Origin: Pseudomonas sp. B21-015
GTDB lineage: Bacteria > Pseudomonadota > Gammaproteobacteria > Pseudomonadales > Pseudomonadaceae
Direction: 5' to 3'
DNA length: 64,000 nucleotides
Assembly: GCF_024749285.1 (NCBI RefSeq)
Contig: NZ_CP087196.1
Location: forward strand, 4,402,001 to 4,466,000
Shown here: piece by piece, positions 44,202-52,038 of the stretch
How positions within the stretch are numbered: position 1 is the stretch's first letter
Layout: every line of letters starts with the position of its first letter
Notes under the pieces: model-generated
Seen by the model: the letters and a program-made list of their open reading frames with translations, nothing else
Databases searched by the model: none
What the model was told of the DNA's origin: nothing
Position numbers and translations under genes: made by a program

Positions 44202-46472
44202 TCAGCGAGCAGTGATTTTCCAGGCACGGTGGATCTTGCCATTGCGGGCGAAATCCGGATCGATGGTCTGGGTGGTGATTTCTTCAACGGCATAACGCTC
44301 GGTGAGGTTTTCCTCAAGCGCGAACTTGCGGAAGTTGTTGGAGAAGTACAACACCCCGCCCGGCGCGAGCCGCGCCATGGCCAGGTCGATCAACTGCACC
44401 TGGTCACGCTGAACGTCGAAGATCCCTTCCATCCGCTTGGAGTTGGAGAAGGTCGGCGGGTCGATGAAGATCAGGTCGTACTCTTCACGGCAGGCGTCGA
44501 GCCAGGCCATCACATCGCCCTGCTCCAGACGGTTCTTGTCGGAGAAACCGTTCAGCGACAGGTTGCGCCGCGCCCAGTCCAGGTAGGTTTTCGACAGGTC
44601 GACGCTGGTGGTGCTGCGCGCGCCGCCCTTGGCCGCATGAACGCTGGCGGTCGCGGTGTAGCAATACAGGTTGAGGAAGCGCTTGCCGGCCGCCTCTTTC
44701 TGAATTCGCATGCGCATCGGCCGGTGGTCGAGGAACAGCCCGGTGTCGAGGTAGTCGGTGAGGTTCACCAGCAGCCTCACGCCGCCTTCATTGACTTCGT
44801 TGAACTTGCCCTGAGCGCTCTGGCGTTCGTACTGCTTGGTGCCGCTCTGACGCTCACGACGTTTGACCACCACGCGGCTCTTGTCGATGTTCAACGCTTG
44901 CGGGATTGCCGCCAGGGCATCGAACATCCGCGCCGAGGCTTTTTCCGGGTCGATGGATTTCGGCGCGGCGTATTCCTGAACGTGGACCCAGTCGTGATAC
45001 AGGTCGATGGCCATGGAATATTCCGGCATGTCGGCATCGTAAACGCGGTAGCAGTCGATGCCTTCACGCTTGACCCACTTGCCCAGCGCCTTGACGTTCT
45101 TTTGCAGACGGTTGGCAAACATCTGCCCGCCTTCGCTCAGGCGCGGCTGCTCGACCACCACCGGTGCCGGTTTGATCGGGTTGCCGTTCTTGTTGTACTT
45201 CTCGTACTTGCCCGGCGCTTCGATGTTCGACGGTGCATTGGACTCAGCCTGTTCGCGTTCGATCTGGCGTTGTTCCGGGGTGCGACGCTCGCCAGTGACG
45301 AACTGGTCCGGCGTGACCTTGATCAGTAGCAACTTGCACGGCAAGGCGCCGTTCCAGAACGAATACTGCTTGTGGCTGCGGATGCCCATGCGCTTGCCCA
45401 GGTCCGGGGCGCCAGTGAACACCGCTGCTTCCCAGTTCAGGCAGGCCTGACGCAGACGCTCGCCAAGGTTCTGATAGAGGTAAAGCAGGCTCGCCTCGTC
45501 GCCCAGACGCTCACCGTACGGAGGATTGCAGATCACCAGGCCTTTCTGATTCTGGTCCGGGCGCGGCTCGAAAGTCGCCACTTCGCCCTGGTAGATCTTG
45601 ATCCACTCGCTCAGACCGGCACGTTCCACGTTGTTGCGGCCCGGTTGAATCAGCCGTGGGTCGGCTTCGTAACCGCGAATCCACAGCGGTGGCTTGGCCA
45701 GGCCGGCCGCGGCGCGTTCGGTGGCTTCTTCGTGGAGCTTTTTCCACAGCGCCGGCACGTGACCGAGCCAGGCGGTGAAGCCCCATTGCTCGCGACGCAG
45801 GTTCGGCGCCATGTCGGCGGCGATCATGGCGGCTTCTACCAGGAACGTGCCGACACCGCACATCGGGTCAGCCAACGCGCCGCCATCGGCGGCAATCCGT
45901 GGCCAGCCGGAACGGATCAGAATCGCCGCCGCGAGGTTTTCCTTCAGCGGCGCCGCGCCCTGCTGCAAGCGATAACCGCGCTGGTGCAGGCTATGGCCGG
46001 AAAGGTCGAGGGACAGAATCGCTTCGCCACGGTCCAGGCGCAGGTGAATGCGCAGGTCCGGGTTGAGCTTGTCGATGGACGGGCGATCACCTTGTGGAGT
46101 GCGCAGTTTGTCGACGATGGCGTCCTTGACCTTCAAGGCGCCGAAATGGGTGTTATCAATGCCCGAACCGTGACCGCTGAATTCGACAGCCAGGGTGCCA
46201 TCATTGAGCATGTGGTCTTGCCACTCGATGTCCAGCACGCCGTGGTAGAGGTCTTCGGCGTCTTTCATCGGGAAGCGCTTGAGCACCAGCAGCACCCGGT
46301 TCGCCAGACGCGACCACAGGCACAGGCGATAGGCGGTTTCCATGGTGGCCATGCCGCGCACAGCCGAGGTGTGCTCGCGTGCGTCTTCAAGGCCAAGCCC
46401 GACGGCTTCCTCGATGAGCAGGCCTTCAAGGCCTTTGGGGCAAGTGAGGAAGAGTTCGAAACGATCGGACAT
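44202..46472 (-). CDS. rlmKL: Bifunctional 23S rRNA methyltransferase RlmKL
   Basis: 756 residues. An N-terminal THUMP domain and RlmL methyltransferase (motif CNPPYGERLG; makes m2G2445) are fused to the C-terminal RlmK methyltransferase (FIDPPTFSNSKRM; makes m7G2069). The PPTFSNSK motif is typical. The start is ATG 46472 (MSDRFELFLTCPKG); the frame continues further up only through the upstream gap. The gap 46473-47002 towards rmf is described with the rmf leader. Confidence 0.94.
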   Translation of the reverse strand: MSDRFELFLTCPKGLEGLLIEEAVGLGLEDAREHTSAVRGMATMETAYRLCLWSRLANRVLLVLKRFPMKDAEDLYHGVLDIEWQDHMLNDGTLAVEFSGHGSGIDNTHFGALKVKDAIVDKLRTPQGDRPSIDKLNPDLRIHLRLDRGEAILSLDLSGHSLHQRGYRLQQGAAPLKENLAAAILIRSGWPRIAADGGALADPMCGVGTFLVEAAMIAADMAPNLRREQWGFTAWLGHVPALWKKLHEEATERAAAGLAKPPLWIRGYEADPRLIQPGRNNVERAGLSEWIKIYQGEVATFEPRPDQNQKGLVICNPPYGERLGDEASLLYLYQNLGERLRQACLNWEAAVFTGAPDLGKRMGIRSHKQYSFWNGALPCKLLLIKVTPDQFVTGERRTPEQRQIEREQAESNAPSNIEAPGKYEKYNKNGNPIKPAPVVVEQPRLSEGGQMFANRLQKNVKALGKWVKREGIDCYRVYDADMPEYSMAIDLYHDWVHVQEYAAPKSIDPEKASARMFDALAAIPQALNIDKSRVVVKRRERQSGTKQYERQSAQGKFNEVNEGGVRLLVNLTDYLDTGLFLDHRPMRMRIQKEAAGKRFLNLYCYTATASVHAAKGGARSTTSVDLSKTYLDWARRNLSLNGFSDKNRLEQGDVMAWLDACREEYDLIFIDPPTFSNSKRMEGIFDVQRDQVQLIDLAMARLAPGGVLYFSNNFRKFALEENLTERYAVEEITTQTIDPDFARNGKIHRAWKITAR

Positions 46473-46870
46473 GGTAATTCCAGAGCCTTTAGCTAAGTGA
46501 ACCGGCAACGCATTGCCGATCCGGTTTTCAATCAGGCGCTTTTCTAAAAGAGCGCCCGCGTGGCACGAAGGTGTGCCGTCCCACCCTGACTGCTCGGGTT
46601 AAAAGAGCTTAGATGCCAGGGCAGATAAAAAAGTTGATGCAACAAAATGTCATAAGTCGACCCTTCGTCGAATAGTCCCCAAGAGCAACGGGTGTCATTC
46701 TCGTTAAAGGCCCAACCCCATCACCCTGCGCAGGGCCGATCATACCGGGGTTTGGCCAATAAACACGGGACAAATATCGTGTTACTTATGGCCATAGCAT
46801 CTTTATGGTTACGTTCTTATGACAAAACGATCATTCCCTCGATGTGACGCATTGGTTAGAACTCAACTCA

Positions 46871-46963
46871 GGTTGACGTCGCAACGGCGTCAACACCTTG
46901 GCTCGCGACGCCGGCAGCGAGCCACCAACGGCAGAGTTTTTCTGCCTGACCTCGATTGAGGTC
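46871..46963 (+). promoter_or_regulatory. Array of four short hairpins upstream of rmf
   Basis: Four consecutive inverted repeats stand within 93 bases: GTTGACG/CGTCAAC (46872-46894), GGCTCGC/GCGAGCC (46900-46923), GGCAGA/TCTGCC (46930-46946) and GACCTC/GAGGTC with a GATT loop (46948-46963). They end 39 bases before the rmf ATG. Either they form a structured 5' leader or contain binding sites in the promoter. I could not fix the promoter with confidence (TAAATA at 46971 is a possible -10). The rest of 46473-46870 shows no gene. Confidence 0.5.
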
Positions 46964-47002
46964 GACGCGATAAATACAGTCAACAAGTGAGGGCAACACC
47001 CT

Positions 47003-47218
47003 ATGAGAAGACTTAAGCGTGATCCGTTGGAAAGAGCATTTTTGCGCGGATATCAATATGGCGTTGGTGGTAAATCCCGTGAGCTTTGCCCTTTTACTCT
47101 ACCGTCGGTACGCCAAGCCTGGATCAATGGCTGGCGAGAAGGACGCGGCGACAATTGGGACGGTATGACCGGCACTGCGGGAATCCACAGACTCAACGAA
47201 CTTCACGCCGTCGGCTAA
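47003..47218 (+). CDS. rmf: Ribosome modulation factor
   Basis: 71 residues with the RMF signature RDPLERAFLRGYQYGVGGKS, LCPF, and RQAWINGWREGRGDNWDG. RMF dimerises 70S ribosomes into inactive 100S particles in stationary phase. ATG 47003 follows GAGGG. It is followed by a strong terminator, so it is a single-gene unit. Confidence 0.95.
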   Translation: MRRLKRDPLERAFLRGYQYGVGGKSRELCPFTLPSVRQAWINGWREGRGDNWDGMTGTAGIHRLNELHAVG

Positions 47219-47303
47219 TACAGGGCACACACTCCGACACGACAATCTGATTACGTAACGACTTAACCACGCACGTCCCATCCGGACGGCGGGCTTCGGC
47301 CCA

Positions 47304-47329
47304 GGGGCTCCTTCGAGGAGCCCTTTTTT
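47304..47329 (+). terminator. Intrinsic terminator of rmf
   Basis: GGGCTCCT-TCG-AGGAGCCC makes an eight-base stem, followed by seven T residues, 86 bases after the rmf stop. Confidence 0.9.
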
Positions 47330-47366
47330 ATGCCTGCCAGAAACTCAATCTCGAGCTGCAAACACA

Positions 47367-48395
47367 TTATCTGTGGGAGCGCAGGGCGGCGATGGCATCC
47401 ACCGATTCACGAATCAGCGCCGGGCCTTTATAGATAAAGCCGGAGTAGATCTGCACCAGGCTCGCACCCGCAGCGATTTTTTCAGCCGCGTGATGGCCTT
47501 CGGTAATGCCGCCCACGGCGATGATCGGCAAGCGACCGGCCAGTTCCGCGGCCAGCACCTTCACGGTGTGGGTGCTCTTTTCGCGAACCGGCGCACCGGA
47601 CAACCCGCCCGCCTCATCACCATGTTCCAAGCCTTCGACGCCGACGCGGCTCAGGGTGGTATTGGTGGCGATCACGGCGTCCATCCCGGTTTCGATCAAT
47701 GCCTGGGCGACTTGAACGGTTTCTTCATCGGTCATGTCCGGCGCGATCTTGATCGCCAGCGGAACATGCTTGCCGTGGCGCTGGGCAAGTTCCGCCCGGC
47801 GCGTGGCCAGGTCGGCGAGCAATTGTTTGAGCGAGTCGCCGAATTGCAGGCTGCGCAGGCCCGGGGTGTTCGGTGAGCTGACGTTGACCGTCACGTAGCT
47901 GGCGTGGGCGTAGACCTTGTCCAGGCAGATCAGGTAATCGTCGACCGCACGTTCAACCGGAGTATCGAAGTTCTTGCCGATGTTGATGCCCAACACGCCC
48001 TTGTACTTGGCCGCCGCCACGCGAGCGAGCAAGTGATCGACGCCGAGGTTGTTGAAACCCATGCGGTTGATGATCGCCTCGGCTTGCGGCAAGCGGAAAA
48101 TCCGTGGTTTCGGGTTTCCCGGTTGCGGGCGCGGGGTAATGGTGCCGATTTCGACGAAACCGAAACCCAATTGGGCAAACCCGTCGATTGCCGCGCCGTT
48201 CTTGTCCAGACCGGCCGCCAGCCCCACCGGGTTCGGAAACTCCAGGCCCATGACCGTCACCGGCAGTTTCGCCGGTGCCTTGCACAGCAAGCCGTTGAGG
48301 CCCAAACGCCCGCCCGCGCCGATCAGGTCCAGGGACAGATCGTGGGAGGTTTCCGGGGAAAGTTTGAACAGCAGCTGACGGGCCAGGGTGTACAT
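47367..48395 (-). CDS. pyrD: Dihydroorotate dehydrogenase (quinone), class 2
   Basis: 342 residues. FMN-binding core with [19 protein letters not shown] (catalytic serine region) and GVGGITE-like [12 protein letters not shown] near the C-terminus. The N-terminal [20 protein letters not shown] helix is the quinone/membrane-association segment of class 2 enzymes. It oxidises dihydroorotate in pyrimidine biosynthesis. ATG 48395 is chosen; the frame to 48521 has no further homology. It is divergent from nasS. Confidence 0.95.
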   Translation of the reverse strand: MYTLARQLLFKLSPETSHDLSLDLIGAGGRLGLNGLLCKAPAKLPVTVMGLEFPNPVGLAAGLDKNGAAIDGFAQLGFGFVEIGTITPRPQPGNPKPRIFRLPQAEAIINRMGFNNLGVDHLLARVAAAKYKGVLGINIGKNFDTPVERAVDDYLICLDKVYAHASYVTVNVSSPNTPGLRSLQFGDSLKQLLADLATRRAELAQRHGKHVPLAIKIAPDMTDEETVQVAQALIETGMDAVIATNTTLSRVGVEGLEHGDEAGGLSGAPVREKSTHTVKVLAAELAGRLPIIAVGGITEGHHAAEKIAAGASLVQIYSGFIYKGPALIRESVDAIAALRSHR

Positions 48396-48486
48396 GGGCA
48401 GGCTTGACTCGGTTGACGATGAGAGGCGGCGATTATAGCCGTGCATCGGCTCCACAGGCGAGGCACGCGACAAAATCAGCCAGCGA

Positions 48487-48502
48487 TGGCATATGCCTTG
48501 CA
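48487..48502 (+). promoter_or_regulatory. Sigma-54 (-24/-12) promoter of nasS
   Basis: TGGCATATGCCTTGCA has GG and GC separated by exactly ten bases, matching the sigma-54 consensus TGGCAC-N5-TTGCA at almost every defined position. The predicted start is near 48512. It implies control by nitrogen status through RpoN and an activator such as NtrC. Confidence 0.75.
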
Positions 48503-48518
48503 CCGTTACAGGCATCAG

Positions 48519-48608
48519 CACTCATGCCAACGACGGAATGAGTGGAAGGACAATGGCGTCGTCACCCGGCTTTGCGCACGCAAGGGCCTTGGGACGACGC
48601 TTTTTTTT
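48519..48608 (+). promoter_or_regulatory. nasS leader: ANTAR-type hairpin plus intrinsic terminator
   Basis: CACTCATGCC/GGAATGAGTG (48519-48544) makes a ten-pair stem with one mismatch and a six-base loop AACGAC, with A at position 1 and G at position 4, as in ANTAR-binding hairpins. Downstream, GCGTCGTC (48556-48563) and GACGACGC (48593-48600) form a strong terminator with eight T residues, 17 bases before the nasS ATG. A second upstream hairpin is not clear; GGCAT/ATGCC (48511-48528) would compete with the first. NasT control of its own operon is an inference. Confidence 0.65.
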
Positions 48609-48624
48609 GGAAGGTGCGAAATCG

Positions 48625-49836
48625 ATGAACGAACCATCAGCCGGCCCACTGGCCTGGGTCAACGGCAGCGATGCCCCGGAAAAAACCGCAATCAACCTCG
48701 GCTTCATGGCCCTGAGCGACTGCGCCTCAGTGGTGGTCGCCGCCACCCAGGGCTTCGCCCAGCCCTATGGCCTGACCCTGAACCTCAAGCGCCAGTCGTC
48801 GTGGGCCAACCTGCGGGACAAACTGGTCAGCGGCGAACTCGACGCCGCCCACAGCCTGTACGGCCTGATCTACGCCGTGCACCTGGGCATCGGCGGCGTA
48901 GCGTCCACCGACATGGCCGTGCTCATGGGCCTGAACCAGAACGGCCAGAGCATCAACCTCTCCCACGGCTTGCAGGCCCTGGGCGTGACCAGTCCTGAAG
49001 CACTGGATCGGCACGTGCACCAAAGTCGCCCAAAACTGACCTTCGCCCAGACATTTCCCACGGGCACCCACGCCATGTGGCTGTATTACTGGTTGGCGAG
49101 CCAGGGCATTCATCCGTTGCAGGATGTCGACAGCGTGGTGGTGCCGCCGCCGCAAATGGTCGCGCACCTGCAAGCCGGGCGCATTGACGGCTTCTGCGTC
49201 GGTGAGCCATGGGCCGCCAGCGCAGTGCAGCAGAACCTCGGGTTTACGATGGCCACCACCCAGACCCTCTGGCCCGATCACCCGGAAAAAGTCCTCGGCT
49301 GCACCCGCGCCTTCGTCGAACAATACCCCAACACCGCCCGGGCCTTGGTGATGGCGATCCTCGAAGCGAGCCGGTTCATCGAAGCCAGCCGCGAAAATCG
49401 CTGCAGCACCGCGCAACTGTTGAGCGCCCCTGAATACCTGGATGCCCCGTTCGACTGCATCGAACCACGCTTGCTCGGTGACTACGCAGACGGTTTGGGC
49501 AATCGCTGGCAAGACCCGCACGCGATGCGTTTCCATGGCGGTGGCGAGGTCAACCTGCCGTATTTGTCCGACGGCATGTGGTTCATGACCCAGTTCCGTC
49601 GCTGGGGGTTGCTGCGTGACGACCCGGATTACCTCGGCGTGGCCCGTCAGGTCCAGCAACTAGACTTATACCGTGAGGCCGCCACCGCTATCGGTGTGCC
49701 CGCCCGGAGTCAGGAAATGCGCAGCAGTCAGCTGATCGACGGCAAGGTCTGGGACGGCTCGGACCCGGCCGGCTACGCCCGCAGCTTCACGCTGCACGCC
49801 ATGAGCGACAGCGCTCCCCTTCTCGCCAGCCGCTGA
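48625..49836 (+). CDS. nasS: Nitrate-sensing protein NasS
   Basis: 403 residues of the NrtA/NasS nitrate-binding family without a signal peptide (MNEPSAGPLAWV), so it is cytoplasmic rather than a transport component. Motifs include LGFMALSDCASVV, the YGLTLNLKRQ segment, FPTGTHAMWLYYWL and GEPWAASAVQQ. In NasS/NasT systems NasS holds NasT inactive until nitrate or nitrite binds. ATG 48625 is preceded by GGAAGG at 48609-48614; the longer frame back to 48493 runs through the terminator. Confidence 0.9.
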   Translation: MNEPSAGPLAWVNGSDAPEKTAINLGFMALSDCASVVVAATQGFAQPYGLTLNLKRQSSWANLRDKLVSGELDAAHSLYGLIYAVHLGIGGVASTDMAVLMGLNQNGQSINLSHGLQALGVTSPEALDRHVHQSRPKLTFAQTFPTGTHAMWLYYWLASQGIHPLQDVDSVVVPPPQMVAHLQAGRIDGFCVGEPWAASAVQQNLGFTMATTQTLWPDHPEKVLGCTRAFVEQYPNTARALVMAILEASRFIEASRENRCSTAQLLSAPEYLDAPFDCIEPRLLGDYADGLGNRWQDPHAMRFHGGGEVNLPYLSDGMWFMTQFRRWGLLRDDPDYLGVARQVQQLDLYREAATAIGVPARSQEMRSSQLIDGKVWDGSDPAGYARSFTLHAMSDSAPLLASR

Positions 49837-49851
49837 CAGGAGCCTGCGAAT

Positions 49852-50427
49852 ATGTTGCGTATCCTGCTGATCAACGACACCGCGAAGAAAGTCGGGCGTC
49901 TGAAAGCGGCCCTGATCGAGGCCGGGTTCGAGGTCATCGATGAATCCGGCTTGACCATTGACCTGCCCGCGCGCGTCGAAACGGTGCGCCCGGACGTAAT
50001 CCTGATCGATACCGAGTCACCGAGCCGCGACGTGATGGAGCAAGTGGTGCTGGTCACCCGCGACCAACCACGGCCGATCGTGATGTTTACCGACGAGCAC
50101 GACCCCGGCGTGATGCGCCAGGCGATCAAGTCTGGCGTCAGTGCCTACATCGTCGAAGGCATTCACGCACAACGCTTGCAGCCGATTCTCGACGTGGCCA
50201 TGGCGCGCTTTGAAAGCGACCAGGCCCTGCGCGCGCAACTGCACGCCCGCGACCAGCAACTGGCCGAGCGCAAGCGCATCGAGCTGGCCAAGGGGCTGCT
50301 GATGAAGATGAAGGACTGCAACGAAGAAGAGGCCTACACCCTGATGCGCCGCCAGGCCATGAGCCGCCAGCAGAAGCTGATACAGGTGGCGGAGCAGATT
50401 ATTGCCATGAGTGAGTTGCTTGGCTGA
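49852..50427 (+). CDS. nasT: ANTAR-domain antiterminator NasT
   Basis: 191 residues. The N-terminal receiver-like domain (ILLINDTAKKVGRLKAAL; VILIDTESPS) is followed by a coiled segment and a C-terminal ANTAR RNA-binding domain (KRIELAKGLLMKMKDCNEEE, YTLMRRQAMSRQQKLIQVAE). ANTAR proteins bind leader hairpins and block terminator formation. The three ANTAR-type leaders at nasS, nasA and nirB are the probable targets. It starts 15 bases after nasS, with AGGAG upstream. A REP follows. Confidence 0.94.
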   Translation: MLRILLINDTAKKVGRLKAALIEAGFEVIDESGLTIDLPARVETVRPDVILIDTESPSRDVMEQVVLVTRDQPRPIVMFTDEHDPGVMRQAIKSGVSAYIVEGIHAQRLQPILDVAMARFESDQALRAQLHARDQQLAERKRIELAKGLLMKMKDCNEEEAYTLMRRQAMSRQQKLIQVAEQIIAMSELLG

Positions 50428-50438
50428 AGCCTTACCTC

Positions 50439-50571
50439 TGTGGCGAGGGAGCTTGCTCCCGCTGGGCTGCGAAGCGGCCCCAAAACCAGCCAACCCGGTA
50501 AATCAAACACAACACGGAGGCAGGATTTACGACTGCTTCGCAGCCGAGCGGGAGCAAGCTCCCTCGCCACA
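50439..50571. repeat. REP-type inverted repeat (family A) between nasT and nasA
   Basis: TGTGGCGAGGGAGCTTGCTC (50439 on) returns inverted, ending at 50571. Its inner part CTGGGCTGCGAAGCGGCC also occurs in the other family A copies. It separates the nasST unit from the nasA promoter. Confidence 0.88.
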
Positions 50572-50601
50572 ACGACCTCTATAGCCACAACCACCGATTG
50601 T

Positions 50602-50617
50602 TGGCACAGATCTCGCT
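50602..50617 (+). promoter_or_regulatory. Sigma-54 (-24/-12) promoter of nasA
   Basis: TGGCACAGATCTCGCT has the full TGGCAC -24 element, with GC placed ten bases after GG (consensus TTGC replaced by TCGC). The start is predicted near 50628, six bases before the first leader hairpin. Confidence 0.7.
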
Positions 50618-50633
50618 AAGTAAATCACTGCAA

Positions 50634-50718
50634 GGTAACCAACGGCGGTTGCCCCACCTACGACAAAGACGTCGCTCACCTCATTCGCCCCCTGGCGGAT
50701 CGGGTAGCGGCGTTTTTT
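50634..50718 (+). promoter_or_regulatory. nasA leader: two ANTAR hairpins and a terminator
   Basis: Hairpin P1: GGTAACC/GGTTGCC (50634-50653) with a G-U pair and hexaloop AACGGC. Hairpin P2: CGAC/GTCG (50661-50674) with hexaloop AAAGAC. Both loops have A at position 1 and G at position 4, the ANTAR recognition pattern. A GC-rich stem (CGCC..., 50686-50689 with GGCG 50709-50712, and CCC with GGG inside) is followed by six T residues. NasT bound to P1/P2 should favour readthrough. Confidence 0.8.
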
Positions 50719-50819
50719 CGTTTTGGCCCCAGAGACCGGGGCTGGTGGTGCGGCCATTGTGGCGCCCCACCTGCAAGCTCATGACTCCTTCTTGATACGC
50801 CTGACAGCTGAGGTGCGCG

Positions 50820-52031
50820 ATGAATTCAAGCTTCTGGAAATCCGGCCATACCCCGACCCTGTTCGCAGCCTTCCTCTATTTCGATCTGAGCTTCATGGTC
50901 TGGTATCTGCTCGGCCCAATGGCGGTGCAGATCGCCGCTGACCTGCACCTGACCACCCAACAGCGCGGGCTGATGGTGGCCACGCCAATTCTGGCCGGGG
51001 CCGTGTTGCGCTTTGCGATGGGCCTGCTGGCTGATCGCCTGTCGCCAAAGACCGCCGGAATCATCGGCCAGGTGATCGTCATCTGCGCCCTGTTAGTCGC
51101 CTGGAAACTCGGGATTCACAGTTACGAGCAGGCGCTGTTGCTGGGCCTGTTCCTCGGCATGGCCGGTGCGTCCTTCGCCGTCGCCCTGCCATTGGCCTCG
51201 CAATGGTATCCGCCCCAGCATCAAGGCAAAGCCATGGGCATCGCCGGTGCCGGCAACTCGGGCACCGTGCTCGCTGCGCTGATCGCCCCAGTGCTGGCTG
51301 CCGCATTTGGCTGGAGCAATGTGTTCGGCTTCGCCCTGATCCCGCTGATCCTGACCCTGATCGTCTTCTACTGGCTGGCCAAGAATGCGCCTGAGCGCCC
51401 GAAAGCCAAGTCCATGTCCGACTACTTGAAGGCCTTGGGCGACCGCGACAGCTGGTGGTTCATGTTTTTCTACAGCGTAACCTTCGGCGGCTTCATCGGT
51501 CTGGCCAGCGCCCTGCCCGGCTACTTCAACGACCAATATGGCCTGAGCCCGGTGACCGCAGGCTACTACACTGCTGCTTGTGTGTTCGGTGGCAGCCTGA
51601 TGCGTCCTTTGGGCGGCGCACTGGCAGATCGCTTCGGCGGGATTCGCACCTTGCTGGCGATGTACACCGTGGCAGCGATCTGCATCGCGACGGTGGGTTT
51701 CAATCTGCCAAGTTCCTACGCCGCATTGGCGCTTTTCGTCTGCACCATGCTCGGTTTGGGTGCAGGCAACGGTGCCGTATTCCAGCTGGTCCCGCAGCGT
51801 TTTCGTCGGGAGATCGGTGTAATGACCGGGTTGATCGGCATGGCCGGCGGCATCGGTGGCTTTGCACTGGCGGCTGGCATGGGCGCGATCAAGCAAAGCA
51901 CTGGCAGCTATCAAATGGCCTTGTGGTTGTTCGCCAGCCTTGGCGTACTTGCCTGGTTCGGTCTGCACGGTGTGAAACGTCGCTGGAGAACCACTTGGGG
52001 TTCGGCAGCCGTCACCGCTGCACGGGTGTGA
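50820..52031 (+). CDS. nasA: Nitrate transporter NasA (MFS, NNP family)
   Basis: 403 residues with 12 predicted membrane helices. The two NNP signatures appear as GAGNSGTVLAAL in the first half and GLGAGNGAVFQLVP in the second half. It imports nitrate (or nitrite) through the inner membrane. GAGGTGCGCG precedes the ATG at 50820. It is the first gene of the operon downstream of the ANTAR leader, with the kinase gene eight bases after the stop. Confidence 0.93.
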   Translation: MNSSFWKSGHTPTLFAAFLYFDLSFMVWYLLGPMAVQIAADLHLTTQQRGLMVATPILAGAVLRFAMGLLADRLSPKTAGIIGQVIVICALLVAWKLGIHSYEQALLLGLFLGMAGASFAVALPLASQWYPPQHQGKAMGIAGAGNSGTVLAALIAPVLAAAFGWSNVFGFALIPLILTLIVFYWLAKNAPERPKAKSMSDYLKALGDRDSWWFMFFYSVTFGGFIGLASALPGYFNDQYGLSPVTAGYYTAACVFGGSLMRPLGGALADRFGGIRTLLAMYTVAAICIATVGFNLPSSYAALALFVCTMLGLGAGNGAVFQLVPQRFRREIGVMTGLIGMAGGIGGFALAAGMGAIKQSTGSYQMALWLFASLGVLAWFGLHGVKRRWRTTWGSAAVTAARV

Positions 52032-52038
52032 GGACTGA

